DNA of 64,000 bases, taken from Sipunculus nudus (Eukaryota; Annelida; Sipuncula; Golfingiida; Sipunculidae). The notes beneath the pieces were generated by a model that worked only from the letters and a program-made list of their open reading frames with translations, was not told the DNA's origin and made no database searches. A program made the position numbers and the translations under genes. Location of the stretch: NCBI GenBank assembly GCA_026874595.1, contig CM049320.1:49800714-49864713 (forward strand), given 5' to 3'. Shown here piece by piece: positions 12,610 to 26,715 of the stretch. The number at the start of each line of letters is the position of its first letter. Within the stretch, counting starts at the first letter, position 1.

Positions 12610-14450
12610 TACAGGTATGTGACATTTGCTGCAGGGAAATATTCCACTGAATCTATTAGTTGTCGACAAGAAGGAAACTGTATTGATAACATTTGATATA
12701 ATCCTGTAAAGTAGGGTGTGGTAGCGATGGGAACGAACCAGATTTGGTCAGACAGTAATGATAAAAGTGATCTGGGAGTTAGCCTTCTCACTGCTAACAT
12801 AATATGTGTCTGGCGTTTACTAGGATCGGTGATCGGCTGCACTTATAAAAATGAACGAATCGGGAAATTTTGGTGTTCCTTATGGAAAGAAATAGGCATT
12901 TACGTAAGAGAAAAAAAAATTTAAAAAGGAATTATTTGTATTACCAAAACACACACATTTCAGATTCATTCAATAATCTCCGGCCAATATGACCCGTAAA
13001 TGTACCAATTATAGTGACCGGAAAAGCCATCTGGCTGCAATAAGAAAACTACTCTGACACCCGGCTTCTGAACAAGATCGACGTCTATTTAAAACCGGTG
13101 TTATTTTTGCCCCGGCCACTACATAAAGCAACCGACGTTTTAAGACCGGTCATCTGATAAGAAACAATATAATTTTGAAGGATTATCTGAATATACCCTA
13201 TTAGATACCCCCCCTTGAGCTTGAATTGATGTGAACATGCTGATTGCATCTGATATAGATATCACAAAAAGGCGGGTTTCCTTTAAGTAGAAAAACATCA
13301 GAAAAACAACATCACATTAAATGTGATCAAAGTGAACAGAACAAGTATATATGTACTCTCAAAATTACTAAACTGATTGGTGTCAGAAACTAGTCGACAA
13401 TAGTCCTGTAAATTAGCCATGTATTCAAGTTCCAGGTAAACAGAGGAGGCACAAAGCTAGTTGCTCAGCACCTTGTCAACAACGCTACTTAGGTGCTGGT
13501 AAAACGCTACTAAGGTGCTGGTACAGTTTTGATTTGAATGCTTTTGTCAGATCAAAACACCTTTTTACAAAATAAATTTGAATATAATCTTTACAATTTG
13601 GATGAAAAATTGTTCAGCTTCGTAAAGGTAGGTTCTATAGCACCGAAATGAATGTCTCTTTGTTATATATGAAATCTTTTTTATTGTCATTTATTAAAAA
13701 TACTGTATGTATAAAGCGATCATTTGTGGGGAACAACATATCAGGAATATGCTGAGTTGCACAAAATAGTGACAAAAAATATTTGTTCACTAGCTTCGTG
13801 TTATTCTGCAAATTGCTGCTGACTCCTTCATGTAATTCCACTTCTCATCATCTTTGTAAGGAAATAAAATGATTTTAATCATGTTAACAAAAATGATAAT
13901 AAAAAAATTGTCCTACAATATCAAACCATTCGTGTACGTCATCAGATTTTGTTTAAAACTTGTCTTATACTTTACGTACGACGTAGTCTAGTAGTTGGAG
14001 TGTAGGACTACAGAGAGTAAGGTCCCACTACTGAGGCGTTGGACTACGAAGAGGAACGCTAATATAACCTCCATGGAACATTTATGAAATCTCCATATAT
14101 TTGGCTTTGAAGTCTTGAAGGCAGGTTAAAATAAGGCTTGGTAATATATAATATATCGTTTATAATATGGTTTCCTTTAACCTTATTCAACTGACAGTGC
14201 CAACAAATAGGCCATTGATAGGTCTTTGACTTATGACTGAGATTTATGCAACCTTGAATCATTTGTAAATGAAGTTTATACGGACTTGATTTCGCGTGTA
14301 TCAATCATTCAATGGCATTTGATGTTTACCCAGGGGGAAGCTCATTCATTTTAAGGTATGGAAAATGTTTAGATTTGATATTGATACATGTAAACAGAAT
14401 GGCGTAAGCTGCATCATGTTACTGAGTAAAATATATGTCTATAAACATAA

Positions 14451-14514
<64 letters not shown>

Positions 14515-16420
14515 TTTAAACATATGGAACACAAATACGGCGTTGGCGTATAACTCATATTACAAGCCTCGTCGGAACAGATTTTGAAAGGAATATCATA
14601 TCAACACTTTAAATATTAACCTTCATTAGTACACGTCGGAAAACTTATCAACCCGTACACCTGTGGTCCATCTGAACCCCAGTAGTATTTGATGCATATT
14701 CAATGTATACTATATAAATATCAGTTGTTTATTATTCCATGGTTAATATAAGCTTAATGGACAAATGTAGAACAGAAAATACAACATATGATAGAAAGTA
14801 CTTTAAATAACGGTATCCATAACATATTTTCCAAGAATTACATAATTTTTTTCTTCTTTTGCAATGTTGTGTTTTCTCTCAGTTTGTTCAGGCAAGCATA
14901 TCAGTACAACTCATTATTGAAATTTTAAGTGCTGCCATATAAAATAAAACACACTATATCCAGATAAAAGAACAAAGTCCAGAGATTTTGACTCAGAATT
15001 ATAAAAATTGGACCAATAGGACCCCAAACACTGAAATTTCAAAGAAATTGCTCTCATAACAATTAAAGGCATAATTTTATTTGACAAACTAAAATTAACA
15101 TAGGAATGAACTGCTTTAAGTCTCATTCATATTTCGTTTTAAGAAACTCATCAAAAGTCTCAAGAGAAATGAAAAATGAAACCAGTCTACCGGTGGCACA
15201 TATCAGTGTAGATTCACTGACACTCATCGCATTGTATGCTGAGGGTAGAGTGTCTGTCTGTCTGGTTTGGCACAGAGGAAGCAACGCTTTTTGGTTTGCT
15301 GAAATTCCCTAGACAGCGTATTGTTGTACATCAAGCATGCCCAGGTCTAAAAATGCTCATTTCACAGATTTCTGCCAAGTGCAATAAATTAAACTTTAAC
15401 AAGAAAATAAAAGATTATATGTTTCTGTGCTTATAGTCTCATAAGAATCAATATTCTAATTATATATGGTTAAAATCTAATAAATTGCAAATGGTAATGT
15501 GTATATGATCATACCGTTACCGATACAGATAGATGTAAGATCAAATGCATTTTCCGGCTGTATATTAGAGTATTTTTTGTACTTTTGAGACAACTCATAC
15601 TGGATATCTTTGAATGACCGAGAGAAAGAGGGCTAATTACGCTGGGCCGCAACCAGTCAGAACATCGACTTTCAAAACTGGGCAAAGGTGGCCCCACAAA
15701 CTTACCTGGAGAAATTGTGTATACATCCCTCAAACAAGAAGTGGCAAATGGATCGACAGGAATGCAGTGAAAAAGGGAAATCTGTTTTTGAACGGGACTT
15801 CAAAAAAACCATGAAAGAACGTACTAAGAACCCTGTATCATCAGAAGCATGACCCACAATGGAAACATTCTACACCTAAAACGTATAATTCAATATTATA
15901 TAAGGAAAAGACTGACCAATAAATACACCGTGAAAGTAGTTTTTACATAATTAAACATTTCTAATTAACAGGCTCAAAGGCGAAATTAATTTAGAAATGA
16001 ACTCAAGAAAATGTACATTGGTCTTTGTTGAGTTCATATATGTAAGCGTATGGACTGTGTAAAATAGGATTAAAAAAAATTGAGAGTGATGCGTCCGCGA
16101 TACATGACAATCGATTAAATGGCTTTCCATGTGATCAAAGACATCTGGTTTTATTATTTTTGATTTGTTAAATATCGTTAAATAAAATATCATATATTAG
16201 CAAGAGAGGAATATGTTACAATTTATTTACCGTAACACATACCAATAGATTACTGGCAACAGATGAAACACAAGTTTATTATTTTTTTTGTCACAACATT
16301 TTGATAAAATTTCCTAAATACCTATCACAAATCAGTAAATTACACAGATATAAAACTTAACCTTGCACCACGAGAAGAACACAGATGTTCCCAACGCTAG
16401 GACCAGGTGGGGCCAACGGA
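12610..16420. other. Stretch with no recognisable gene
   Basis: No frame here shows a domain, a signal peptide or paired splice sites that I can support. A short direct duplication of GCTACTTAGGTGCTGGT-like sequence lies near 13485-13520. Confidence 0.45.
14453..14511. repeat. (AT)n microsatellite
   Basis: An uninterrupted AT dinucleotide run of nearly 60 bp. Confidence 0.95.
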
Positions 16421-16429
16421 AATGAATTT

Positions 16430-17192
16430 AAACGGGTTCATTGCCGGTCACCATGGCGCCAGTGGGTCTGAAAGACTTGGCGATAAGGCCATTATGACCT
16501 AAACCAACTACATCCAATGCCTCACATAAAATTTAAGCAACTGTGTCTCTAGTAATGGCCTTTTATGGCCGTCGGACGGTAAGAAAAAGTGGCCCTTTAT
16601 CGCGAGGCCTAACGTTGTCAGTCCTTTGTATATAAACCCGCAAGGCACTGAGAGGATCAAGCATCTTGTCTGTTGTTGGAATTACATGAATCTCAAACCC
16701 TCCTTCTGTGACAGTCGTTTTTATACAATGTAAAATCTTTGTCATCAAACCATCTTCGTAAAAGTGACATGATCTATAGTAAGTACTAGATTTTTTTTTT
16801 TTTTAAATGCAAGTGGAAGGATTGAAAAAAAAATTGCGTGTGGAGCAACATCTGCATGATGGCCTCGAGACCATGACGATGGCCAAGACAGTAATGACCT
16901 TCAAGCGTAGTGATTTTAGCTGAACATTTCAATGACGCCATTCCCGAAACAGTTTGTTAACAGGATGAACAGGTAGAACTGAAGTTTTGACTCGCGGTAA
17001 ACATATTCCAGTTTTGATCAAACCTGATAGCAGCAGCTCAACGTCTTTATCAGCAACCGGATTAACTTCACCAAGCGCTTCATAGAGCCATGATAGAGCG
17101 GTATATGCACTGGGCCGGTGAGAACTATTTGCAATTAGCGGAAACAGACTTTCATTGGATTGACAATAGTCTATAAGCTTTTCACCATGTAA
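16430..17192 (-). pseudogene. Decayed tyrosine recombinase (DIRS/Crypton-like)
   Basis: Minus-strand translations, spread over more than one frame and broken by stops, give pieces typical of eukaryotic mobile-element tyrosine recombinases. The first piece, near 17190-16950, has LHGEKLIDYC and RPSAYTALSWLY. The second, near 16925-16860, has LRLKVITVLAIV then VSRPS, resembling the segment with the first catalytic Arg. The third, near 16750-16565, has LDPLSALRVYI then GPLFLTVRRP. The last, near 16555-16435, has AITRDTVA and SFRPTGAMVTG, resembling the second catalytic Arg block. Several in-frame stops and frame changes show it is dead. The family call is from remembered motif patterns, so DIRS, Ngaro and Crypton cannot be told apart. 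The neighbouring plus-strand remnant may belong to the same element. Confidence 0.5.
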
Positions 17193-17282
17193 CCCTTTCC
17201 CTCCCAGAGGACTAACTGTCCCCAGAAGGCAGGGTTACCATCTCGTGGGTCGCATCAGTGAACTGGATGGAGGTGATGCCAA

Positions 17283-17294
17283 CCCCCCCCCCCT
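17283..17294. repeat. Poly(C) tract
   Basis: A short C run; a second lies at about 17621-17634. Both fall inside the plus-strand coding-like remnant and are plausible places for frame slippage. Confidence 0.8.
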
Positions 17295-17324
17295 CCCAAT
17301 ATCCCAACATTAGAAAACAAATTT

Positions 17325-17930
17325 TACAGTTCAATGCAGATATCCCCGTTATGAACTTGAGCGAGAGGCTGGCTACCTCAGGGAAAGAATCTCTGACCAA
17401 TATCGCAAATAGTAATGTATCCAAGGTGAAAGATATCCTACTCACTTCAGCTAGACAGGCTGCAGACCTGGGTAGAAAGGCTTCAAGAGAAAAAGATTTG
17501 GAGAAGCCTAATGCAGATGAAGTCCTAGTAGTAGCCCATTATATCCCGTGGCAAGTGCACACTAAAGCAATACCTCCACCACGGCAGTTTCCATTTGCAG
17601 GGACTACATCGAACACATGCCCCCCCCCCCTCCCCCCGATCTCCCGATCACTGGGCAAAGCAATGACATAAGTAATGGGGTAGACACACAAGATACAGGG
17701 AAGGTTAATAACTTCGGGGACATTTAACACCGATTCCGAAGCAGAAGGTTGTTTCCTTGCATCTCAAATGACTGAACCACGAATTCATGTCCCGGTGAAT
17801 GAAGTCTCTTCTATCGATAATGCTGAAATGATTGACAGACTGGATCCTGACGCATATCATTTTAATTCCGTGCCATCCGTTCCACTAAGAACGCGTTGGA
17901 CACCAAACTGGTATGATCCCTGTGCATAGC
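17325..17930 (+). pseudogene. Coding-like remnant, divergent from the recombinase
   Basis: Plus-strand frames read as protein-like sequence in successive registers. One piece begins MNLSERLATSGKES and continues with DILLTSARQAADLGRKAS. A second, in another frame, reads SNDISNGVDTQDTGKVNN. A third reads SEAEGCFLASQMTEPRIHV and later LRTRWTPNWYDP before a stop near 17930. The register changes lie near the second poly(C) tract and near 17725. I do not recognise the protein. It could be a structural or accessory ORF of the element carrying the recombinase, or an unrelated dead gene. Confidence 0.35.
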
Positions 17931-17934
17931 AGTA

Positions 17935-20900
17935 ACTGCGCTATTACCAGGAAAGGGAACTTTTAAAAGGACAAAGTATCATTGATAAAGAAGCAGCTAA
18001 TCTAAACATATGATTGATGTTCAGACTGATGTTTTGTAAAGTTTGTTTTTACATTTCTAGTACATAGTACACTCTCTTAATCTAAAGGGATTTCACCAGA
18101 TATTGTGCCATTGTTATAATAATTTTTAACGTACGAGGGATATAGAAAAAAATCAAAGTAATTTCAATCGTATGGTGGTCATCTCTTTTCTGGGTGCAGT
18201 TCTTATTTTCGTTTTAGTTCTGAAAAACTTATTTATAATGTATTGAGTGAGTAGTGTTAGTATCAGTACTGCATATTACGTGGCATCCGATTGTAATATT
18301 TCAAACGTAGGTATCGGTTCTGATGACGGTATTTTTTTTTCAGTCCCTGCTTGTTAAAAAATTCATGATACATCTACTCGATCTTAAACCGATGTCTGAC
18401 AGTTACAAGAGACCCATTTTCATATTCAATTGTGAGTGCTTCAGGGCATAGGGTATTCCGTATTCTTGGCGCCGAACATCTGGGAAAGTTGATTTTTAAC
18501 CTCGATCTAATTATAGTGAACATAAAATTTCGCGCCGAACATCTGAGATATCTAACCCTTGACAATGACCTCATTCAAGTAATATCAATAGTTATATTGA
18601 ATTATCAAAATAATAATACATTACTGTTGTCTTTGAATGTATATTATTATATTATTTTTAATATTCGCAAGATTTCGCGTTCTTTAAGCTTTGATTTTAT
18701 AAAAACCCGTTTGGTGTTCTAATTTCAGTAACAATAGCGGGTTTGTCCTTTCCGCCAAGTTAGTTGAACAGCGTCACGTGGCAGGCATTTCTCTTACTTT
18801 GTGTAGGAGCTCTAATTTGCAGGAACGTTTCACATTTGTATTGGTTAAGAGTGACGTGAAAAAGGTGCTACGCTTATTGTGCTGTATAATATGATTGTTC
18901 CTTAATGTTACTGTCTGTTAAGATTATGCTTGAGTTACTTTCTGTAAAAGAATGTCGATTCACATATAACTATCTCCGCCAAGCCAAGTGGCGGGGTTTC
19001 GTTTTTGGCAGCGTATGTTGTCAAGAAAATTATTTATTTGATTTATATAAGATATTATAAAAAAGGATCATTTGTTGGATGTACCAAGGTGTTATGAAGA
19101 AATGTTATATTAATGTGCTTGAGATATTATAAGAAGGTCGTTTATTTGGTATTTTTAAGGTTCGTTGTGCTAAGTGTATAAATGACCTTTTGGGGCAGGA
19201 CAAGCATGTAATAAAAGAGCTGTTTAGTGTGATAAGTATGGTTCCCAGCCAGAATGCTGTGTTTATTTGTGTATCGGGGACACAAGGTTAAAATGGACCA
19301 GGACAGTACTGTCTGTTCTGTTACAGACAGGTCAGACGATGTGTCAAGGATATAGCTTGAAGTGGCTGTAACATCATGAGTGTAGTCAGTAATTGTCAAG
19401 ATTTCATTCGTGAAAAAAGATTCTATTGTAGTGGAACATTATAATAACAAATACATACCACTAGCAGCAAGTGCTCATGAGATCAAAATGAAATTCCGGA
19501 CCTTTTCACGTTTTCAAATACCTGAGGATATTAAGAAGAAATCTATATAAGTAGTATTTTGTATTTGTGTATAAGAGATTGAGAACTACCAGGTCGACAT
19601 AAAAGAAAAAAGCATAAGGATCACATGTGACAAATGACCTGTATGGCTAGCCTTAATAATTCAATTACCAATAAAATTGACCGCAAATATGATGATATAA
19701 GAATTGAAGTGTGATGCGTCTGTGAACTTAAAATAATTTTTTTGTGTGTGTGTGCGTTTTACCCATAGAAGAGACAGTACCAGAGGGAAGCTATGAATGA
19801 ATCATCAAGGACTGCTTGGTGGAAAAGACTTCAATATATATATATTGTTTGATCACTTAAACAATCTACAGATCGTAAGTAGAAAGCTATTAAATATTGA
19901 ATGATTGATAACTGGTATAGGTTACTTTACCTCTGTGGCCCATATGAATAATGCTGGGTTTAGTATTATTAAGACATGTATTTTTGTTTTATTTGTTGTA
20001 TAAATAGTTAGTTTTGTACGGTGGCCTTGTTTGTTGATTGTCATCCTTGACTGCTGCGTAAGACGTGGCTTAAAATAAACGAATGTACCAAAATCATCTT
20101 AAATATATACATTCCTGTGACAATGCTTGTCTATTTGTCTGTCTGTCTGTTAGCAGGATAACACAAAACCTCTGTAACGGAGTTTATTGAAATTTTCACG
20201 ATGGCTCGGCAATGATACAAGGAATAATTAATTAAATTCTGGGGGTGATCCATGCGTAAATAAACCCGGAATGCGCTCTAGTGTTTTATGGGGTTTATTG
20301 CATATTTGTTTACACTTGAAGATACCAGGTGACGATATAGCCATATTTGGAGTGCGAGTCATGACGTCATAGGGGACAAATGACGTCACTCCAAGTGTAC
20401 GTGTCGTTTCCCTGAAAGATTTCAGTAAATCAACGTACAGCATTAAGGCCAGGATTATTGTTCGTTATTTTTATAGTTCTGGGCCCAGTTGTAATGAGAA
20501 AGTAAATGGCTTAAGCTCCCCCAAACCGAAACCCCCGTGGGAGATGTGCCCAAAAATCCGACTTCGGCAAACGTCTGTTAAAGTACGCTGTTTACCGTAC
20601 AGTTGGAAATCCTCTTTTTCAACGTCACCTTTTGGTGGACGAGAGACATCTTTCAAACGCACGTAGCAATATTTTTTTTTATTTCTTGCTGAGTATATAC
20701 GATTATTATCATATTCATTCTTCTGTTTTGTTAACATCATCTTAAAATTCAATAAATGTCGTCACTTCTAGTTTTGAAACAAGGCAGAAAGATAGAAAAG
20801 CACAGCTTTTAACAATGTACGTGACATGTGAAACAGCAAGGCATAAAATCTACTATATAGCCCAAACATAACAATTAGTGAACGGACATTTCATAATTTT

Positions 20901-23900
20901 AGTAAAACTACTTAAATTTTAACACGACGTGGTCACATTATCTTTAAATGTCCTGACAACTGAATATCAGTAGTGGGTATCGGTGGGTGGGTGGCGGCCT
21001 TTATGCGACCGGAAACGGAGGGCCAGCACTAGAATTTGTAAGCAAAGGTAAAGACAATATCATTACTATGTCTATAATAAGATTTGATTACGAATGTACA
21101 AGACATCTGAATTTCCTTTATATGAAAAAAAATCTGATGATAATGATGAATGCTCAAAATCTATCGATGGAGAACACACATACTCAAAAAAAATACCATA
21201 ATACAGCGAATCTGTACCTTTAAATTAATGTTGCTACTGTTGGTTTCCGCTTTATTCCACTAGTTCACATGCTACTTTTTTCTTCCTTCGTTCATGTTGG
21301 ATTAAGGCTACGAATAAAATCGAGTTTCTCTACTACATTCCATAAATAGCAAAAATGAAGCTTTGTGAAGAGGTTTTTTCGTATATGTTGGCGGTATGAA
21401 AATTGTTGTTTGCAGCACACTGCTCTTTAATGTACTTTTTGGTTGGTTACTCACAACTAGTTTATTTCATCAATAAGCACACAGAGTAACCTAAATGGTG
21501 TGATGGTAGTCTTCGGTTTATGCAGTGGTGTTTTTCCTTACACGGGACCCAATCATTCACGACAATCTGGGCACTAAGCTTGTGGGGTTTGCAGACTTGC
21601 AGAGCCAGATAAACAACCCCATCATCGGAGGCAGGTAACACATCTGGTAACAGAATAAACACGCTTTAAAAACATAAATAATTACATATCGGAGGAAATA
21701 CTTGATGACATACAATCTCTTTATTTGAACAATTTTTCTCTTTGCCAAGTGTGCTGGTTTTGGTTACGCCAGATCACTTCATAATCAGTAATATGTAATC
21801 ATTACAATATTGATTATGGATTAATTATCCAGGTAAATGTTGGCTTTTTTAACTTTTCATCCTGCTCATATGCCTTTATATTTTTTTCTTACATTAGGTG
21901 TCCAGGTGTTATGAAGGTGATGGAGGGGGATATACCATGTACTAAAAGGTTGGTCCTGGCGCATGCTTCGTTGCATTTTGCTTGTGCTTTTTATACAAAC
22001 GGACATCAATGGTCGCACAAATATCAGATAGAACAAATATTAAAAATTATTATGGAATTTTTCATAGCTATTTGTTTGTATTGATATTTAAAGTATTGAT
22101 AAACAATCAATAGTTTTAATATTTATGATTTATTCCATCCCAAATATCAGATATAATTCTTAATTATATAATAATTTATGGCAAAAATGTGGCGTAATGA
22201 CCATTTGAACACGCATAGGGTAATTAAACGATGAAAGGTGGATTACTTCGCAGGTTTAATGAAATCTTTAAATATTGTTTCAAAGAACATGTGATCGTTT
22301 ATATAGGTCATTCTGGGTATGAACATTCCACAAAACGAAATTAAAGCGATATTCTTGGATATGCGGTTTATTCCGTGATGGCATAGTTAACATGCTGAAT
22401 CGACTTATCAATGGTCAGCGTTCTGTAAGAGAAGCTGGGGCATAATGCTTCCACTTTTATGATGTACCTCGGTGTAAATCGTGAAGCGACCAGGCCATTG
22501 TGATGTATGTGCTCAGTAAACGTACTTGTAATTAATCACAGTGTAATCCAAATACCTATGGGTATATCCGATTTATCGGGATCAAGCCCTTAAACACATA
22601 TACCCTCAAGTAACCTATGACGCATTTACCTGTTAAAATGAACATAGTTCAGGTGTTAATAAATCCTTTCCTCCTCTGTTATAGACATAGTTTCGATAAT
22701 AGTATATCTGTTATTCCAGAACCAATGCCTAAAGTGTATTTTTTTTTCTTTGTGTTCCCAATGTTACTACAGTTGACTCAATCGGCTATAAAAGAAAACT
22801 AAGAACCACCATACCTCGAGAGCGGAAGCACTTCTAAAACTGATCGACAGTCTTACTGAGAGAATATTGTCAAACCAAGTGGAAATTATTTATAAATGCT
22901 TCCATACATTAGAGTACTATATTGGTAATGCTTCGAAGCATGTTTATTTATGAATCAAGCATGGCTATCATTATACATAATTTTCACTTCATTGCGGTCA
23001 TTAGTGAACAAGTTTTCTTCAAAGATGTACAGTGAACGATTATAGAGTGAAAGTCAGAAAGCGACAGAGAAATGCAGGCTGCTAGAGTCAGGAAAGTTCA
23101 GGATACCTATAAAGCTGCAAAAACATATATTAAATGGTTACAAAAGGTAGGATACTCTGTACCTCTGTGAAGGTCATTTTTGTTGAGTGTGTGCACGCCC
23201 TGGGATACCAACGGCTGCTTGACCTAAAATGAAGCTATCTTTAACACTATAACTCAATTATTTTTTCAGATTCTGGTAAGATTTTCTGCCTGGTCAGGTT
23301 GACCAGCATTTGCTCAAACCGTACAATATAATCTCAACTGATATGGTCGGTGAAAACACTATAAGTTGCTATGTAAACTACTTGTCTGTAGAATCATAGA
23401 AGATATTTTTTCAAAATAGTAACTTATTTTATTGTCATTATAATAAGGCAATAATAAAACTGAATCAGTTTTTTTTGTGGATATTATAGATTTCAAATAA
23501 ATATATTTTAAAAAAAATCTTTCCGATTTTAGAAGCATGTTGAATTTTATTTGGCTGTTAGAGCATAAAGGTCACTGTGTTCAAAATACAGGACATCAAG
23601 TGGCATACACACACATACTTGTGACCGTCCAGAGGATAATTTTTTTTGGTGCAAAGTATTTTACCGAAGGATGATACAGCCCGATGTATAAATGATGTAT
23701 ATAATGTGAAAGCCTATAATATGTCCGCACGATGCAACGTGGCCTAGACATGCAAGGCGGGTCATACTTAATCTCTCCGCCACTGATGGTTAATTGACGA
23801 AAGCTTTAAAAAAATAAAATTTAATCAGTTACTGGTTACAGCTTATATTTTTTTCTCCCCAAAGGTATATCCTCAAATTTTCCATCAGTGATTACATGTT

Positions 23901-24405
23901 TGCATGCACATATCTTGTGTCTGCGTATATAGTTACTTTAATCAACAGAGCACATGTATAAACTTACACCGGCTCTCTGGTGATGTTTAAATAGTGTTTT
24001 AGGCATCCCGGGGCCCGGTGGCTTAATACAACAATCTGCTGACTGCCACTAATATAGTGCCGCTGTTATAGACCAGTGCCAACTGTTTAATTTCTTTTAT
24101 CAACTTCTTTGATCAACCTCTATTTTAAAACAGTAAGAGGACAGTGACAAAGAGGTCCCTAATTTGTTTTCTATTAAAACAGATTTAATCAATATAGCTG
24201 GCACGTGTTAGTATAAAACGACAGGTAGAGACTTCGCTCACACAATTTCGTATACTTCCCTGGGTCTTTCAATGAGCGACAGCGGCAGCAGCAGTATTCA
24301 GACCTAGTTTATCTCAAAGCATATACTTTGGTTTCCTGTGATTGTCCCGGTTTTCAATTATATCTCCAATTATATCTTCACTGTTTAAGTCGGCAATGAA
24401 ATCCG
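17935..24405. other. Stretch with no recognisable gene
   Basis: Apart from the short palindromic site near 20350-20394, I see only short motif-free frames, T- and A-rich tracts and ordinary AT-rich DNA. Confidence 0.45.
20347..20394. promoter_or_regulatory. Two CRE-like TGACGTCA sites inside an inverted repeat
   Basis: Two perfect TGACGTCA palindromes (20362-20369 and 20381-20388) start 19 bp apart. Outside them lie TTGGAGTG (20347-20354) and its reverse complement CACTCCAA (20387-20394). TGACGTCA is the consensus for CREB/ATF-type bZIP factors. No gene start is visible nearby, so this may be a regulatory site, part of a mobile element or chance. Confidence 0.3.
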
Positions 24406-24409
24406 TATT

Positions 24410-24805
24410 TAATTGTGAAACCCTGTCTATGTTATGGGTGCCTGTTGTACATTGTTACTTGACAGCATTTTACTATAAGAACTTCTTCAAAGTAACATAA
24501 GATATATTGTGGGTCAAATCTTAAGCATGTACTTTATTGTACATCATATAATGAATTCAACCTAAGTATTATGGGTTCTTTGTTTAACTCTGCAACCAAC
24601 TCCTTATGTTGATTGCGAAAACCTGGCTTTGTTTTTTGGTTCACGTTGTACATTATTAGTTGACAGTATATTACTCTTAGTACTTCTTTAGAATAAATAG
24701 AATGAAATCGTATATTCAAAATATTAGGCATGTACTTTATTATACACTGTATGATGAACACATCTTGATTATTATGGATCCTGCGTGTGGAACAAAACTG
24801 TCTAT
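24410..24805. repeat. Diverged tandem duplication, unit about 205 bp
   Basis: Two neighbouring copies share GTTGTACATTNTTANTTGAC (near 24446 and 24650) and GCATGTACTTTATT (near 24525 and 24730). They differ at many bases, so the duplication is old. Confidence 0.65.
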
Positions 24806-26028
24806 AAATATGCAATCAGGCAAGGCCATCATAGGAACAGTCTCCAACAACAAGCAATCAAATAAACATTATTAAACAACTTGTTCATACAACACGTATA
24901 AACGTCTTATTTTAGAATTGTATTGTTAGTTTCTAAATATTTATACTCCAATTATTTCAATTGTTTCGAAATAAAATGCTGATGACCTTGATCCTAATCA
25001 GCGAGGTAAAAACAACCAAGATAGGGGTTATTGTGAACCCTTAAAATCTGAAATATCGCATCTTTTATTTTTCCTATAGTTTTGGGATTTGAGTCCGGGT
25101 ATAATTTGTATGTTTATAGACACTCAAGTTGAATGAGTATAAATTGAGTTGAATTAATTTTCATAGTAGTGTTAAGAGAACAGATTTTAAATATTAAAAA
25201 TCGTATAATGTTTTGTCTGCTCCCAAGTATTTCGGACACTGGTGTTGTTATGGGCACTGAGAATAGTATGTCGATATGAGCTACAGAAAGTGCTATTTAT
25301 GTTTATAAAATTAGTGCGAGTCAAAGTTAGTTTACCATAGTTTTCCATTACCGCCTTATTTGATTTCCTTGTTTGTTTATTAGACATTCTCTGTTACCAA
25401 ATACATTTATTAATCCTGAGACTGTTGTATGCAAACTGCATTTGGTGACTCTTTTTGCAACCTCTAATCTATGAGTTTGATTTGAAAATTCACTGTTTTA
25501 TGAATGATTGCAAGCTATAGGAGGTACCCCTACTCTTCATTATTAGCTCCTCACGCAGCAATTATACAGCGGTGGTCCCAGATCTCTTGCTTTTTAACCG
25601 CTATGTTATATCATGTTGGTCTGATTCTTGGCCATGTGCTAGAAACGGTGCAGACAGACCGTTCGTATGATTAAAATTTGGAGCTCGATGCACAATGCGA
25701 TACCATGTTCGTCCTGGCCTTATTACAATGCTTTGCTTGGTGCCAGTCCTAGTGGTGGTACCTAGAGAATTTGCTATACAAACCAGCGGTTAAAACGAAA
25801 GATACATGGGTCGACTGCAGTGTATAACCGCTGCATGATGAGCGTTTCTGCACTGCAGAATAAAGCAATATATTTGCAGCTTCACTGTAGATATTCATAG
25901 ATAGATTGCGAGGTATTACCATTCCCCTTGGTCGGTTTGAAGCTTTACGCAAAGTACAGAACAGAATTTGGTGAACCTTAAGGGAGGGTTAAAATAACAC
26001 CAAAAGAACAATCAAAGTTTGAAGTATC

Positions 26029-26511
26029 TTTAATTTAACTTACATTATTCCATGGTGACATGGGGCAAATTTTATCCTTATGAGGGCAGAGGCATTTACT
26101 GGTATTAGAACCCACATTTCCTAGTCCCCTTGTTAACTGTGTCGGTCAAGAGTAACTCTCTGAAAAAGTTACAGAGTAGTGTAGAATGAGGATCCAGGCG
26201 GAGGTATTTAGGCTAGGACAAAGCTTCTAGTTGGCCAATGATATGTACAATGTTGTATGTGTAAGATGTATACAAGACCCCCGAGTCTGTTGATGAGAAT
26301 GCCAGATTACAGTTGTCTTTTTGATACATGCGGGACAAAATCCCATCCATTAGAACTTCGGTAATCAAACCTGATATGCACAGACATTCTGTTTAACTCT
26401 CCTTGTGTAACCCTAATTGGGCGTATAATGAAAAACTAGTGCATTTATGAGCTTTATTTGTGTGCCGAGTTAATCTGTGTATCATTATCCTGTTTCCAGT
26501 AATTTCATCCG
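26029..26511. repeat. 484-bp tandem repeat, copy 1 (intact)
   Basis: The unit begins TTTAATTTAACTTACA and ends CAGTAATTTCATCC. It matches the adjacent copy 2 at an offset of about 484 bp with a modest number of substitutions. It contains no coding sequence that I can recognise. Confidence 0.85.
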
Positions 26512-26715
26512 GTTTAATTTAACTTACAATATTCCATGGTGACATGGGAAAAATTTTATCCTAATGAGGGCATAGGCATTTTTGGTAGTAGAACCCACAT
26601 TTTCCAGTCCCCTTGTTTACTGAGTCGGTCAAGAGTGACTCTCTGAATAAGTTACAGAGTAGTGTAGAATGAGGATCCAGACGGAGGTATTTGGGCTAGG
26701 ACAAAACTTCTAGTT

